From Sisyra terminalis (taxonomy: Eukaryota > Arthropoda > Insecta > Neuroptera > Sisyridae): a DNA stretch of 64,000 bases. Position 1 is the stretch's first letter, and each line of letters begins with the position of its first letter. The notes under the pieces are model-generated. The model saw only the letters and a list, made by a program, of their open reading frames with translations, did no database searches and was not told the origin of the DNA. The stretch spans positions 5,332,001 through 5,396,000 of the forward strand of contig OY292275.1 in assembly GCA_958496175.1 (NCBI GenBank). Direction: 5' to 3'. The position numbers and the translations under genes were made by a program. Shown here in pieces: positions 10,590 through 21,267 of the stretch.

Positions 10590-12220
10590 TTTAAAAAAAT
10601 TCTGGGTCCTTAAGGCAAACCAGGAATCGATTCAATTTTTAACATCTTCGTAAAAATGGAAATACTGCTAAGCCAGGCCAAGGCCCATGGATTGAAATGA
10701 AAAGTAATCAAACGGGGCAATACTTGATGAATATAACCAATGAGGTAGGACATCCCATTGTAGGGATTCCAAAGTTTCCTTAACAACTTTTGCAACATTT
10801 TGTGCTGAAAGGTGATCTTTTTATATTTGTTGGTATATTGGAAGCATTCGAGCTTCAATTATCGGCTCAAATGCCTTAAGGTAGTAGTCTGGTAGCTTGG
10901 GTTCAAAAAATCGAAATTTTTTTTTGCTTAATTTGAAAGTACAATGTCTTGAAAATATACTGTGAAAATTTCAGACAGAAATTCGAAATATTTCGGGAGT
11001 TATTACGAGTTTCCTAGAGCGCCTCAGAGTCCAACATAAGTAAAAGTTTACTTATGAAAATTTGTTGTTGAACTTTAAACGCGTTTTTCTCAAAACATTG
11101 TTTTTCTGGTCGGCCCGGGTCCTAACTTTTTTTCTACTGAACCGATTGCTTTCAAATTTTAACAGGCTGTTCTACACACTTATAGTTCTCGTCGGTACTA
11201 ACGAGAATTTTTTTCACCCCTAACTTTTTATTTTACAACTTTTTCTTTGCTATAATAAAAGGACTTTTTTTTCAAAGTCCGCCATTTTGTTATTTACCCT
11301 TGAAATTTAACTTCGGTAGTTCCGACCAGAATGACATGTCTATAGATTAAGAATAATCAAGAATATTTGATTTCAGATAACATCAAGAGCCAAAATCACC
11401 CGGGCCACCCACGTGCATTTTTTTTTTGAGGATCGAACTTCGAGTGACAATAATAATAGTAATAAACTGTTCAATTTTTTCAAATATTTTTTTTTTTATA
11501 TTTTCAATATGTAAATAAAAACACTCTAAATATTCAAGATAATTCATTTTTATTTTCCTATAAAAACCACCCTCCAAAGAAGTCATGAAAATAGGCATAA
11601 GTTACCAGACTACTACCTTAAATATTGCAGGTAAAATTCCCTAGTAATGGTTTAATTATGTTGGAGTAACTCATAATAGATTACTGCAATCTGGTTTCAC
11701 AAAATCCCTAGGAATAATTTCTTGTCATAAATATTTGGTTTTGTCGTTAAAGTTGACGCAAGGCCGGGTTTACCCCATAATTTTCTCGTCTTTGGATTGC
11801 CAAATTGTATTCACTTTTTGTCCCCCGATACGATTCCATACAAAAACGTTTTAACGATGTTATAATGTTATACATCTCATGGCTTGAGAAAACCCTTTTT
11901 TTTAACCATATCCATGACTTTTAGACGATTAAAACGCAATTTTTTACTCACTTCCTCAAATTCTGGAAGCTCTTCTTAAATTTGACATAAACCTTGATCC
12001 AATAACTCCTCCAACTCAACGTATTTAAACTTTACTGATCTACTTTTGCGTTTTTTGTCATTGGGATAGAAGTTACCACTTTTAAAAGGCCAGAATAAAA
12101 ATTCATATGTCTTTACTGATAAAATATATTCCCCCATATGTTTTACGTAGTAATCAACTTTTCTTTAAATTAAAACAAAAAGAAGTGCTTCCCCCAAATT
12201 GCGTTTTATGGACACAAAAG
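10590..12220 (-). pseudogene. Mariner transposase pseudogene, interrupted by a TTAA element
   Basis: Read from 12220 down, the translation follows a mariner (DD34D) transposase: an FCFNLKKS-like N-terminus, an ELEELLDQG helix-turn-helix tract, SGDKK-stop-IQFGNPKTRK (the first catalytic Asp region, about 11800-11835), KPGLASTL, IYYELLQHN, then after the inserted element (10876-11621) YLQYLRHLSR, QNVAKVVKETLESLQWDVLP, IAPFDYFSFQSMG, FYEDVKN and IDSWFAL. Known family motifs that are lost include the second Asp (the HDN box) and the third (the YSPD box reads YSSS). Several stops and frame changes are present, so the gene is dead. Joining the flanks at one TTAA restores the local frame. Element ends were not found. 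Confidence 0.9.
10880..11617. mobile_element. TTAA-flanked element, family II
   Basis: A 738-bp element between TTAA repeats (10876-10879 and 11618-11621), with inverted ends GGTAGTAGTCTGGTA-R-CTT. It sits inside the mariner transposase pseudogene. The interior carries ACTTTAAACGCGTTTTTCTC (11072-11091) and a phrase AACCGATTGCTTTCAAATTT. It shares target site, size and these internal phrases with families I and III but has different termini. No transposase is encoded. Confidence 0.88.
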
Positions 12221-12354
12221 TTGAAATAGTTAGAGCACAATAAATGTATATTGTTAACACTTTAGCGAAATGAAAGATAGTGATATTTGAAGGAAAAGGA
12301 TAACGCTTTGAAATGAATAAACATAAAGTTAAAATATAATCCGTAACCTTTTAA

Positions 12355-13079
12355 GCGGTTATATACAGTTAGAAGGGCGAAAAATAGCGAATTTTCCAGA
12401 ATTTTTTCAGAGAAAACTTTTAAGTTAATTGACCTAAAAATTTGTACACATATTAAAGTATCTTTTAACTGTATTTTAAGACTTAGTATTAGTAAAAATA
12501 TTTATTTGGAAAGCAGCTACAGCTGATTTCCGGGAGCTTCTCTCAAAAAAGACGTTTTGCCGTGACCACTATATCTCTGAACTGGATCCTCTGATTTAAA
12601 AAACCAAACAGATTTCGTTAAAGTAATGTTAGATCTAGTAATTAATCGAAGGAATAAGCAAAATAATTTTTTTTTACCAAATGGCGGTTTCTCAAAAAAA
12701 AAAAAATCGATTTTTGACCAAAATTTTGGCCTTAAATTGTTTATAAAAAACAAATATTTATCGGTGAGAAAAAATCTTCGATTAATTACTAAAAAGTATA
12801 TTTCAGAAGCTCGTGTTAAAATCTGAGACTAATCGGTTTAACCGTTTTAGAGTAATGTTGGTCACCGACTTTGAAAACACCATTTTGAGAAAAACGCATT
12901 TAAAGTTTGAAAAGCACTTTACATAAGAGAAAAACGCCTTTTAAAATTTGCGTGTAACTTAGAAAATATTCACCGGAACGATATGAAATTTTCTGTATGT
13001 ATTCTTAAATATGTGTACAATAAGAAAAGAAAATAAAAAAAAAATCGATTTTTTGAAAATTTTAACTGTATATAACCCC
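12355..13079. mobile_element. TTAA-flanked element, family III
   Basis: A 725-bp element between TTAA repeats (12351-12354 and 13080-13083). The inverted ends are GSGGTTATATACAGTTA. Inside, GAGAAAAACGCATTTAAAGT (12887-12906) is the reverse complement of the motif found in families I and II, and a degenerate second copy follows at about 12926. Two overlapping open frames (12517-12826) are treated as non-coding. Confidence 0.85.
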
Positions 13080-13083
13080 TTAA

Positions 13084-13671
13084 ACGTAGCCCATCAATAA
13101 TAATATATAAAATTCTTACGTCTGTCTGTACATTTCGATTTTGAACCCAATTTTAAGGGTAAATATTTGTTTCAAGAGGCCCTTATTCCAAATTTATCAT
13201 TTTTAAAATTTTTGTCTATCTGTGTGTCCCAATTTAACTAAAGAACGGAACAATCGAATTTAATGAAATTTGGTATTAAAATACAACACAATTTTCCACA
13301 GACTATAGGCTACTTATCATTCCAAAAAAATAATAAGGAAAGGTGTTCCCTTGGGATGAAACAAAAAATTTTTACTTTAGGCAGGCGAGTTATACATCAT
13401 TGGAAAGGCAATTAAAAGTAAGAAAATAATCTGTAAAAATATTTTTAGTTAAACTGATAAAAAGCACAGTAAATACAATTTAAAGTCTAAAAAATTGCCC
13501 CTTTGAAATATAAACGTTTATATATATAATACTCATACTTGATGTAGATAGCGTAATGGGTTACGTATCTGACATTCTGATACACCTAATTAAAAAGACG
13601 TGGATTCGAATCATATAGTAAACTTTTTTTTTACAAAATTGTTGTAAATAGACCCTGATAACTTTACTGTT
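13084..13671 (+). repeat. Repeat with tRNA-like end
   Basis: Starts after the family III element with ATATATAAAATTC-TACGTCTGTCTGT and contains CTATCTGTGTGTCCC and AAAGAACGGAACAATCGA, phrases of a kind common in dispersed insect repeats of Helitron or SINE type. It ends with a tRNA-like region (13541-13620) and an AT-rich tail directly against the family I MITE. No second copy exists in the window, so the class is uncertain. Confidence 0.4.
13541..13620 (+). promoter_or_regulatory. tRNA-like region with pol III A and B boxes
   Basis: TAGCGTAATGG at 13549-13559 fits the internal A-box consensus and GGATTCGAATC at 13602-13612 fits the B box, at normal tRNA spacing. GTATC/GATAC can form an anticodon-like stem, but the T stem pairs poorly and no acceptor stem closes, so this is a decayed tRNA gene or a tRNA-derived SINE head rather than a working tRNA. 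Confidence 0.45.
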
Positions 13672-13675
13672 TTAA

Positions 13676-14379
13676 GAGTGGATTACCGTCAGAACATAAA
13701 AAAAATGACTTTTAAAAGTGCTGCCATTTTTTTTAAAAGATAATAAAAAACGGTCTTCGGCATGTAAAAGTTGAAGTTTTGAACTATTTTTTTTATTTGC
13801 CCCGATATGTCCCCCCTCCCCCTTGAAAAAGGGTCCTCAAAAATGAGGAGGCAAACGGGAGACAAGTTTTCTCGGAAACCGGAAGTCGGATCATGATTTT
13901 CCAAAGAATGTAGGTTTTGGTAATGCATCTTCTTGGTACTGAACCTCGAAAATCCGAAAAAAGTTGAAAATTCACAAAATGGCGCGACTTTGAAAAAAAA
14001 GTTAAAAAACGACCTTTTTTTGTACCTTTCCCCCTCTTCCACTTTGAGGGGGGAGGTTTGGCCAATTTCAGAGGTTCAGTGCCAAGAAGACATGTTGAAC
14101 TGTAACACTCTCCAGTTTCAAGTCAATTCGTCCGATAGTTTCTGAGAAATCTTGTCTCCCAGTTTTAAAAAGTTGATTTCGAGAAAAACGCATTTAAAGT
14201 TTTTTTAAAATATTTTTTTATGTTATTATCAATTTATTCAATTTTTATGTATATATAAGTCTATAACTCGAAATATTTCGAATATCGACAAATCCTATTA
14301 ACACGTTATTCTTGAATGTTATAAGAAGACATTTGTGGAAAAAAAAATCCAAATTTTTTTTTCTGACGGTGATCCAGCC
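13676..14379 (+). mobile_element. TTAA-flanked MITE, family I, copy 2
   Basis: A 704-bp copy between TTAA repeats (13672-13675 and 14380-14383) with ends GAGTGGATTACCGTCAG and CTGACGGTGATCCAGCC. It shares the interior of copies at 100-822 and 33731-34459, including the GAGAAAAACGCATTTAAAGT motif near 14172-14191. It abuts the truncated repeat at 14384-14763. The overlapping open frames inside it are shadows. Confidence 0.9.
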
Positions 14380-14383
14380 TTAA

Positions 14384-14763
14384 GTCATAATTAAGAGCGA
14401 CTTTATTGAACTTGACGATATTTTTTATTTATGTATGGATACTGAATGATTTATGGATTGTTTGGTTCACGGTAGGTATATCTACCGTAGGTATACGCAA
14501 TTGAACATACTCTTTCTAGATATTTATAAATATTTTTTTGAAAATTAATTGATCATTAAATACAAATATTTTATTCTAAGTAATAGTTTATTAAATGTGT
14601 CTTTTTAAAATTGACAAAATACTGTTTTAAAGTATGATTATATTTTTTGTAAAAGAAATAAGAAAAATTAAAATTTTTATATGCCACAACAAAAAGCAAA
14701 TCTAAAAAGAAAATATAGTTTACACCTACATTACTCAGACGAAGTCGCGGGGATCAGCTAGTA
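14384..14763 (-). mobile_element. Fragment of the ~0.95 kb SINE/RTE-like repeat (copy C)
   Basis: Reverse complement of the first ~370 bp of the repeats at 39113-40077 and 42349-43296: it begins at 14763 with CTAGCTGATCCCCGCGACTTC and runs down to a region matching CTTTATTGAACTTG-CGATATT. It breaks off at the TTAA of MITE copy 2. The central palindrome CTACGGTAGGTA is present but mutated (about 14468-14490). Confidence 0.75.
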
Positions 14764-15208
14764 TTTTATAAGTTCTTCTAAACTTATTTGTACACCAAAT
14801 ATAGTTGTAAGCTTACTAAATATTTTGTATCAAGAATGATGCGAATAATCGAGGGATTGCAAATTTTTCATCTACAATTAATCATCTAATATTAATCAAA
14901 TATTAATCATCTACAATTTGGTAAGTTTTAAAATTCTTCATCGACTTTAAAAGTAGTTTTCAATTAATTAAAACAAACCTGCAGTGTTTGTACTTTGAAT
15001 ATAATATGATTTTTAACATTTATTGTGGGTAGTATACTACTGAATAGTTTTTCCGACAGAAAAAAGCATATTTATCATTTAATTTTTGGTAAAGAAATAG
15101 ATATCAAGTCAATAATAAAACCATTCAAAATTTTACATATGCGGTTAAGTACCTATATGTCATTTGTATATAAGAAATTATTTCCTTGACCTTTAATTGA
15201 CTATTTAG
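14764..15208. other. AT-rich stretch, nothing recognised
   Basis: No gene or repeat could be supported. Confidence 0.5.
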
Positions 15209-15780
15209 ATCATTGTTGTTAACATTGTTAACTTGGGGTGCGGGAGAAATCCCAAACAATATAAATTATGAAATTTTTGATACTAAATTTCGCAAAAAAT
15301 GTTTTTTTCTAAGCTTAAAAAAACCAAATATATTTTTCAATGGGGTACGAAGACCTATTTTCAGATTCACAGGGATGTGGTTTATTTAAGAGATTTAGAA
15401 AGACTGCTTTAGATCAAATCGACTCCAATAGTGTTAAATCGATCCCGAAGGCTTTATATGGATCACTTTGGTTGACTTTGGTGACTTCATGGACCTCCAA
15501 TTGATTCTTTAGATCAGTGTTTTTTAATTTGGGGTGCGGGAAGATATTTTTGAGGGTATGGGGTAAGCCCCTGATAAATTATGAATTTTTTGATAATAAA
15601 TTTTTAAACTGAAAAAAACAAATACATTTTTCAATGGGGTACGAAGACCTAATTTCTGATTCTCAGGGGTGTGGTTTAATTAAAAGCTTTAGATTAAATG
15701 GACCCCAATAGTGTTAAATCGATCCCGAGGGGTTTATATGGATCACTTTGGTGACCCCTAAAGTAAACGATAAAAAATAC
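15209..15780 (+). repeat. Tandem pair of ~305 bp, hAT-like start
   Basis: Two direct copies, about 15209-15510 and 15513-15780. Shared landmarks: AGATCA-TGTT, TTGGGGTGCGGGA, TTTTTCAATGGGGTACGAAG, CAGGG-TGTGGTTTA and GTGTTAAATCGATCCCGA. The second copy starts CAGTGTTTTTTAATTTGGGG, which looks like the CAGTG start of many hAT elements. No transposase is present. Confidence 0.75.
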
Positions 15781-16409
15781 AAAGAGCTTTTGGCTTTAAC
15801 GTAATAAACATAATGTTTAAAATAGAAAATTGTATTTACCATTTGAAAAAAAGATCAATGAAAAATTCCAGAATGAAATACGAAGTTGAATATAAGTAGA
15901 AGTAGCCTAATGTAGACTTGAGGGAAATTGATCGTGAAGAATATATTTCTTAGCAATGTTCTGTAACCATTTGTGTAAAATTATTCCTAGAAATGAAAAC
16001 AAAAATTATTCTTGCAACAGTATTTCTGAAGATATTATAGATTACATAAAAACATTGATAAATCGTAGAAGTATATAACTCTTTTTCATGTCGGAAACTT
16101 GCCAAATTTGTCTTTTTTCACAATATTAAATTGAAAAAAATTGTAAAATGCATTACTATGATTTACCATTTTATCCAGATATTCTTTGGTGGCTTATGTA
16201 ATTTTTTTTCAATCTTTCCCATAAAGTTTTCATCCCTTATCATCTTAATAGATGAATAAAATCTTTTCCAAATTTATAAGAGATTTTAAGCAAACGTTTT
16301 TTTCCCAAAATTATCTTCTTTCATTATAATTTATTGGTGTGTTAAGGTGACACTGGATTTTTTTTTCTGAAAAATAAGCTCTTATTAATTCTACATGATA
16401 ATACATATT
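15781..16409. other. AT-rich stretch, nothing recognised
   Basis: No gene supported. The sequence TTAAGGTGACACT near 16342 also occurs at about 9363; its meaning is unclear. Confidence 0.45.
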
Positions 16410-17058
16410 TTATTGACAATAACTCCCATTATAAACTATACATATTTGCCATCTTTTCGACAATTTGGGGATACCATGCCAAAAAAATTGGTCATCTTTT
16501 GAGTAAAACCCGTAATCGAATGATTTTTATAGATCTTCATAAGATGAGAACTGCTGATCAACAAGTGCCTGTTGAAGCCAATTAGTAATAGTCTGAAGGA
16601 GCCAAGTTTGAGGAGTAAGTCGCATGTGAAAAAGTATTTCCAAACTAAATGCCTTAATCATATCCATCACTCGTTTTTTTATATGGCCAGGGGAATTACC
16701 ATACAGTAAAATCCCTTTGTATTGCCTATTGTGATATTCTAACCATTTTTCGAGCAAAAGCTTGGTTCAAATCACTATCGCTAGTTGTTGCTGCGTTTGA
16801 CTACTATTTCCCATCTAACAACTCTTGAAATTCGATGTTTTCAAACTTTTTCGGTGATCTTCTACGTTCTTCGTTCTCCAAGTCAATATGGCCATTTTCA
16901 ATTTTTAAAACCCCTTAAAATACTGAGATTTCCCAACAGCATCGTCAAAGTAAGCTTTGACATACATTTAATGCAATTCCACTGCAGTTTTTGTTCAAAT
17001 GGTAATAAAAAATCAATGCTGTCCACCAATCGTATTTTTTGGGTTCAAAACTCGACAT
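16410..17058 (-). pseudogene. Mariner transposase pseudogene, internally deleted
   Basis: The frame starts with ATG at 17058 and reads MSSFEPKKYDW, a typical mariner N-terminus, followed by a LENEERRRSPKKFENIEFQE tract (the end of the DNA-binding region). A large central part is then missing. The C-terminal part reads GILLYGNSPGHIKKRV, ALVDQQFSSYEDL, SKDDQFFWHGIPKLSKRW and ends NGSYCQ-stop at 16410. Full-length mariner transposases are about 345-350 residues; only about 215 codons remain. The second catalytic Asp (HDN box) has become Gly and the third box is lost. Internal stops and shifts are present. It is a separate, differently decayed copy from the one at 10590-12220. Confidence 0.88.
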
Positions 17059-18024
17059 GTTCAAAGATGAAGTCGTAGGAAATTTACACTTTTGCGAATT
17101 GAAAATCATTGCCTTATATCAAATCATGAAAATTTCATCAATGAAAAGGTTTGGCCGACCCTCTTTTGGCCGCCACCACTACTTTACACCTAGTTAATAT
17201 TGTAAACTTGGAAAAAAATAAATTAAATTATACTTCAGTCAGCAGTAAAACATTGAAACCATTCAATCAATTTTGATCAAAAACCATTAAATTTTTTGGT
17301 TCATACTTTGTCCATTACATAAAATTTCTGCTTTAGAAATATATTGGAATGCTGGAATATCAAAGATCATAAAACGTTTATTATTTAAATAAATTGAATG
17401 CCACCTTTGATCTGAAGGAAAAAATGTACCGTACTTTAGGCAACCCAAGTTACATCTGAGTATAAGGTAAAACGAATGAAACAATAAAATTTACTGATTA
17501 AATATAAATAAATTCATATAATAGAAAATGAATATTTAAGTTTAGTTTTAATTCTGTTTGTTGTCAGAATAATTTAAATAGAAAAAAAAAAAATTCAGAA
17601 CTTTAATAAAAATGAGAAATAAATTTACGGGCATAAAGCCCAAAATGAACCACCCAACCACCACATCGAGCTATGTTATTATTTTTTTTTTAAATTCTTT
17701 AACAATATTTCAATTTAAGAGCTAATAATTTCAAAAAAAAAATGTAATGAAGGATTAAACAGATAATAAATTTTAATTTAAGTTTAATTTTTCTAAAATT
17801 TTTAAGTAAACTTTATTCAAACTTTTGAATAAAAAATAAGGGTTGACACCTTAATAGATTGTTTATAAATAAAATGACAATAAAACAAGAATCACAGAAA
17901 AATTATTAAATGCGATAAGGTAAATATTATGTAATTGATGCCTAAAAATTAGCAATTAAGAGTAAACATTTTAATGATTTAAAAACTGTTTTAGAGAAAT
18001 TAACGAAAAAATCATATTTTCAAT
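17059..18024. other. AT-rich flank of the palindrome
   Basis: No gene recognised. It includes the outlying copy of the G-rich/hairpin motif (17629-17675) described separately. Confidence 0.5.
17629..17675 (-). repeat. Outlying copy of the palindrome-edge motif
   Basis: Read on the minus strand: AGCTCGATGTGGTGG, TTGGGTGGTTC, ATTTTGGGCTTTATGCCC. It matches the motif at 18055-18103 and 33173-33218 in layout (AGCTCG, G-rich tract, then a small hairpin), with the hairpin stem changed to GGGC/GCCC. Confidence 0.55.
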
Positions 18025-18054
18025 AGTCATTTGAAAACACTCCTTGAAGACAAT

Positions 18055-18103
18055 CCGAGTTTTAAGCTCGGAATTTAACCTCCCAACCACCCACCGAGCT
18101 TTA
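18055..18103 (-). repeat. Edge motif of left arm: G-rich tract plus hairpin
   Basis: On the minus strand: AGCTCGGTGGGTGGTTGGG followed by AGGTTAAATT and the hairpin CCGAGCTTAAAACTCGG. The G-rich tract has four runs of at least two G with short loops, so a two-tetrad quadruplex is possible. Confidence 0.6.
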
Positions 18104-19502
18104 AATATTAACATTACAAATAAAGACAACTGTTTTAGAATTTATAAATATTAAACTCATTTTTGAAATATAAACAAATATACAGTTTTTCTGTTTAAAG
18201 TTTCAAATTTCAAACCAAAAAAAGATACACAAAATGCGTGTGCTTTAAACTTAAACGTTCAACAAATAAAATGAGGTATACTTTACATAAAATAAATATT
18301 AACTTTAAACCTTACAAAGGCTTATAAATCAAGTAAATATTATTAAAATGCAGGTAAGCATAAATATTTTAGAGACAACAAATGTAAAACCGTCTAGTAA
18401 ACAAATAAATAAGAACCCTTAAAAACAAAAATCCAAAGCTGAAAACATAAAAGATAAAAACCGATGAAGTTATAAAAAATATGAGTTAAAATTTTGAGTA
18501 TATTTTCAAAAGAAGGAACTTTAATTTTTGAAATAATTTTTCACTACCAATTAACTTTTGTCATTTTAATAATTCAAGGTAAAACGTTTGATTTTATTTC
18601 CATTTAATTTCAACAGGCATTCGATTTAAGCCACAAAATTCTTTCCATCTTATCAACAACTTAAGCTATTAAGTATTGAATTCCCATTTAACACACAACA
18701 ATGCAAATATGGACTCAAAGAACTTTGCAAATATTGAGCTTAATTTGACCATTTTTTTTATATTGTTTGCGAATTTTAATTGCAGTTTTTCAAATTCACA
18801 TAATTGATGCTTAATCTTTCAATAGTTAAATAGGAAAATTTTAGATAGTGAATTTGTTTCGCCATTTTAAATAACTGCATCACCTTTTGGATGTCAATAA
18901 CCACTTTTCTTAACTAAAGAATAACGTCAAACTTTCCAGCTAAGTTCTAAATGCTCATCAATAGTTTCACTTTTGGAAAGAATTCATCTTTTTACATATG
19001 AAATTTGGAAATCTCATTTTTTCAAGTAATTTGCCAGATTACTAATTCATTGTATAAAGACATTGATTTTAATGAACGAAAGCTTGTTGTGTAGTGAGGA
19101 AAGACCTTTAAGCCATAAGAAATTTTTCAAATTTCGCATTGTATTCATCATTTCAAAGCATATTTGCAACCATTCTTGCATTCTGCCGCCCTTCAGAATG
19201 CCTAAAAAAAAGCCAATTTCATTTATCTTTTAGTCTTATACAGAAAAATTCAAGTCTATTCCAACACTAGACAAGCACAGTTTGTATCAATGAAATTCTT
19301 TTAAAGTTTTGTCAGTTCTGCTTTTGAGATTTCCGATAAATGTAAACTGCAGTGATCAGTACAAAAGACTAAGATTTAAGATCTTTAAAAGCTTGCATAT
19401 TAAAGTTAATTCTAATTCCCAAAAACATACAAATAATTGCACCAATTTTCTCTTTTATTGAGAGTTGAGATCTTTTAAATATTTCTGGTTTACCAGCCTA
19501 AG

Positions 19503-19800
19503 TTTTACAACCAGAAAAGCTTCGATATTCGTCGATATTTAAACATAATTCGGTAGTATTTATCAACCGTAAATCAAAAAAAACAACTCAAAGATTTCTT
19601 ATATTTGGCCGTAGTGCATTCGAATTGCCAGATTATTCATATAAACTTCAAAGTCTTGATCATTATGATTACCGAAAAGCACATAAACCATGGCTTTCAT
19701 ATGAATCATCGTATAAGATCGAAGACAAGGGATTTATTTTTGCCAAATTCATTACCATTATGAACGTTTTTGTAGTCTTCACATGCAACCACTTGTATTA
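19503..19800 (+). other. Conserved open tract in left arm
   Basis: An open frame of about 98 codons without a start ATG, ending CNHLY-stop. The part from about 19589 (FLIFGRSAFELPDYSYK...) to 19780 is almost identical in the right arm (31481-31690, minus strand): only two base differences were seen there, one silent and one V/L. Upstream of 19589 the right arm has a stop and indels, so the conservation begins sharply. No family recognised. It may be an exon, a conserved RNA, or a tract of recent gene conversion. Confidence 0.35.
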
Positions 19801-19865
19801 AATAGTGATGACGACAAAATCCAACAAGTTCAGTCATACGATTTGTGCTGCTCAATGCTCTTATG

Positions 19866-20033
19866 CAATCCTGCATTGAATTCTATGCACTTAATGACTT
19901 TAAGAACTTAAACGAGGATTTATCATATCAATCGAGCACTAAACAAGTAAAAATGCAAGGAAAACTCTTTGTTTTGTCAGTTCTGCTTGAATCCCTTTTA
20001 AGGCCAAAAGAAATACCAATTGAGAAGTATTGA
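19866..20033 (+). other. Candidate short coding frame, left arm (55 codons)
   Basis: From ATG at 19866 to TGA at 20031-20033, reading MQSCIEFYALNDFKNLNEDL and onward to PIEKY-stop. The right arm encodes the same 55 residues at 31258-31425 (minus). Three base differences (GTA/GTG, CTC/CTT, AGG/AGA) are all silent. The frame is also open upstream to 19810 in this arm but hits a TGA in the right arm, so the internal ATG is the only shared start. No domain, signal peptide or homolog recognised. It may be coding or only a well-conserved tract. Confidence 0.35.
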
Positions 20034-21267
20034 TAATACAGATTGATTCAAAATTCATTGTCAAGTCGTTCATGTGCAATAATTTTAATACACTTATATA
20101 TTACATATGATATCGCAAGTTTTAGATCTTTATATCAAGCTTTTGACTTCTGATCACTTAACAGGCGCAAGTATTTAATAGGAAAACCAATTTGATGAAT
20201 CTTTCATTATATAATTTATAAATTCTAAAGTCCAAATTATTGATGTGGAAAAGGAAATATCAATACATAGCTTTTAAGTTGCATGTATTAAGCTCTTTTA
20301 TTAACAGATATATTTCTTAGCATTTATTGCTTTTGAAACGTTTACCTTAATTATTTTATGCATTCACCTATATTAAAAGGAAGTGCCCAATTTCCTTTGG
20401 TAGTTGAGTTCAAGATTTGCCTTTTTTTCAAAGAAATTTCTTATGAAATATACTCAAAATTGAAACATTATATCAATAATAAATCTAATTTTAAATACGT
20501 CTTTTATATTTTCTTTGTATCAACCAAAAGAATGAATGTAAAAGATTTAATTTTCTTTAGAAGTTACTGTAATTTTCTTAAGATAAAGTACCTTTTTTGG
20601 ATTAAAATTGAAAACATTCATATAAATTTCTTCTTATATATTACAACTATGTGTTGAGAATATTAAATGAAATTAAAAAATTATAATTTCGAGAAAAAAT
20701 TAGCCTTCAAAGAATTTTATCAAATGACCAAAAAAATATATTTTTTTTTCATAACTAACAAAAAGGATTTCCAAAATAACAATATTGGATTAATCAAAAG
20801 TTTGACTTAAGTTTACCTTTGAAGATAAAAATCAACTTATTACTTTTCTAAATAAAGATATAAAACTTTCCTTTACCAAAACTTTGACAACAAATGTGAA
20901 AAAAATAACTTAAATATTTCACACAACTAATTAACAAGAACATAATTTTTAAACTTAAGATAAAATTAAAAAATATTAAAGAATGTGTGGTAGATTCCAG
21001 AGATGCCCACATTGTCCAATGAAGTGATTTTTCCACGATAAATAATAATTTAAACTTGGATCGGCTTTGGTAAAAATTATATATCACAAATGCAAGATGC
21101 ATTTTATGGAGTAAGACTGTATAATATAAATCGTCAGAAGATAAAGAAAACCAAAAACTTAAATGCATTTTAATTTACCTTAAACCCCTTTACCAAAATA
21201 AAATACATAGGAAAAAAGCTAAAACAAATTTATTATCAATTTTAAACATTTGAAATCCCTTAAATCT

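Noticed and set aside
16342..17854. A TTAA-flanked element enclosing the second mariner pseudogene
   Set aside because: TTAAGGTGACAC and GACACCTTAA flank it, but the matching termini are too short to support in such AT-rich DNA.
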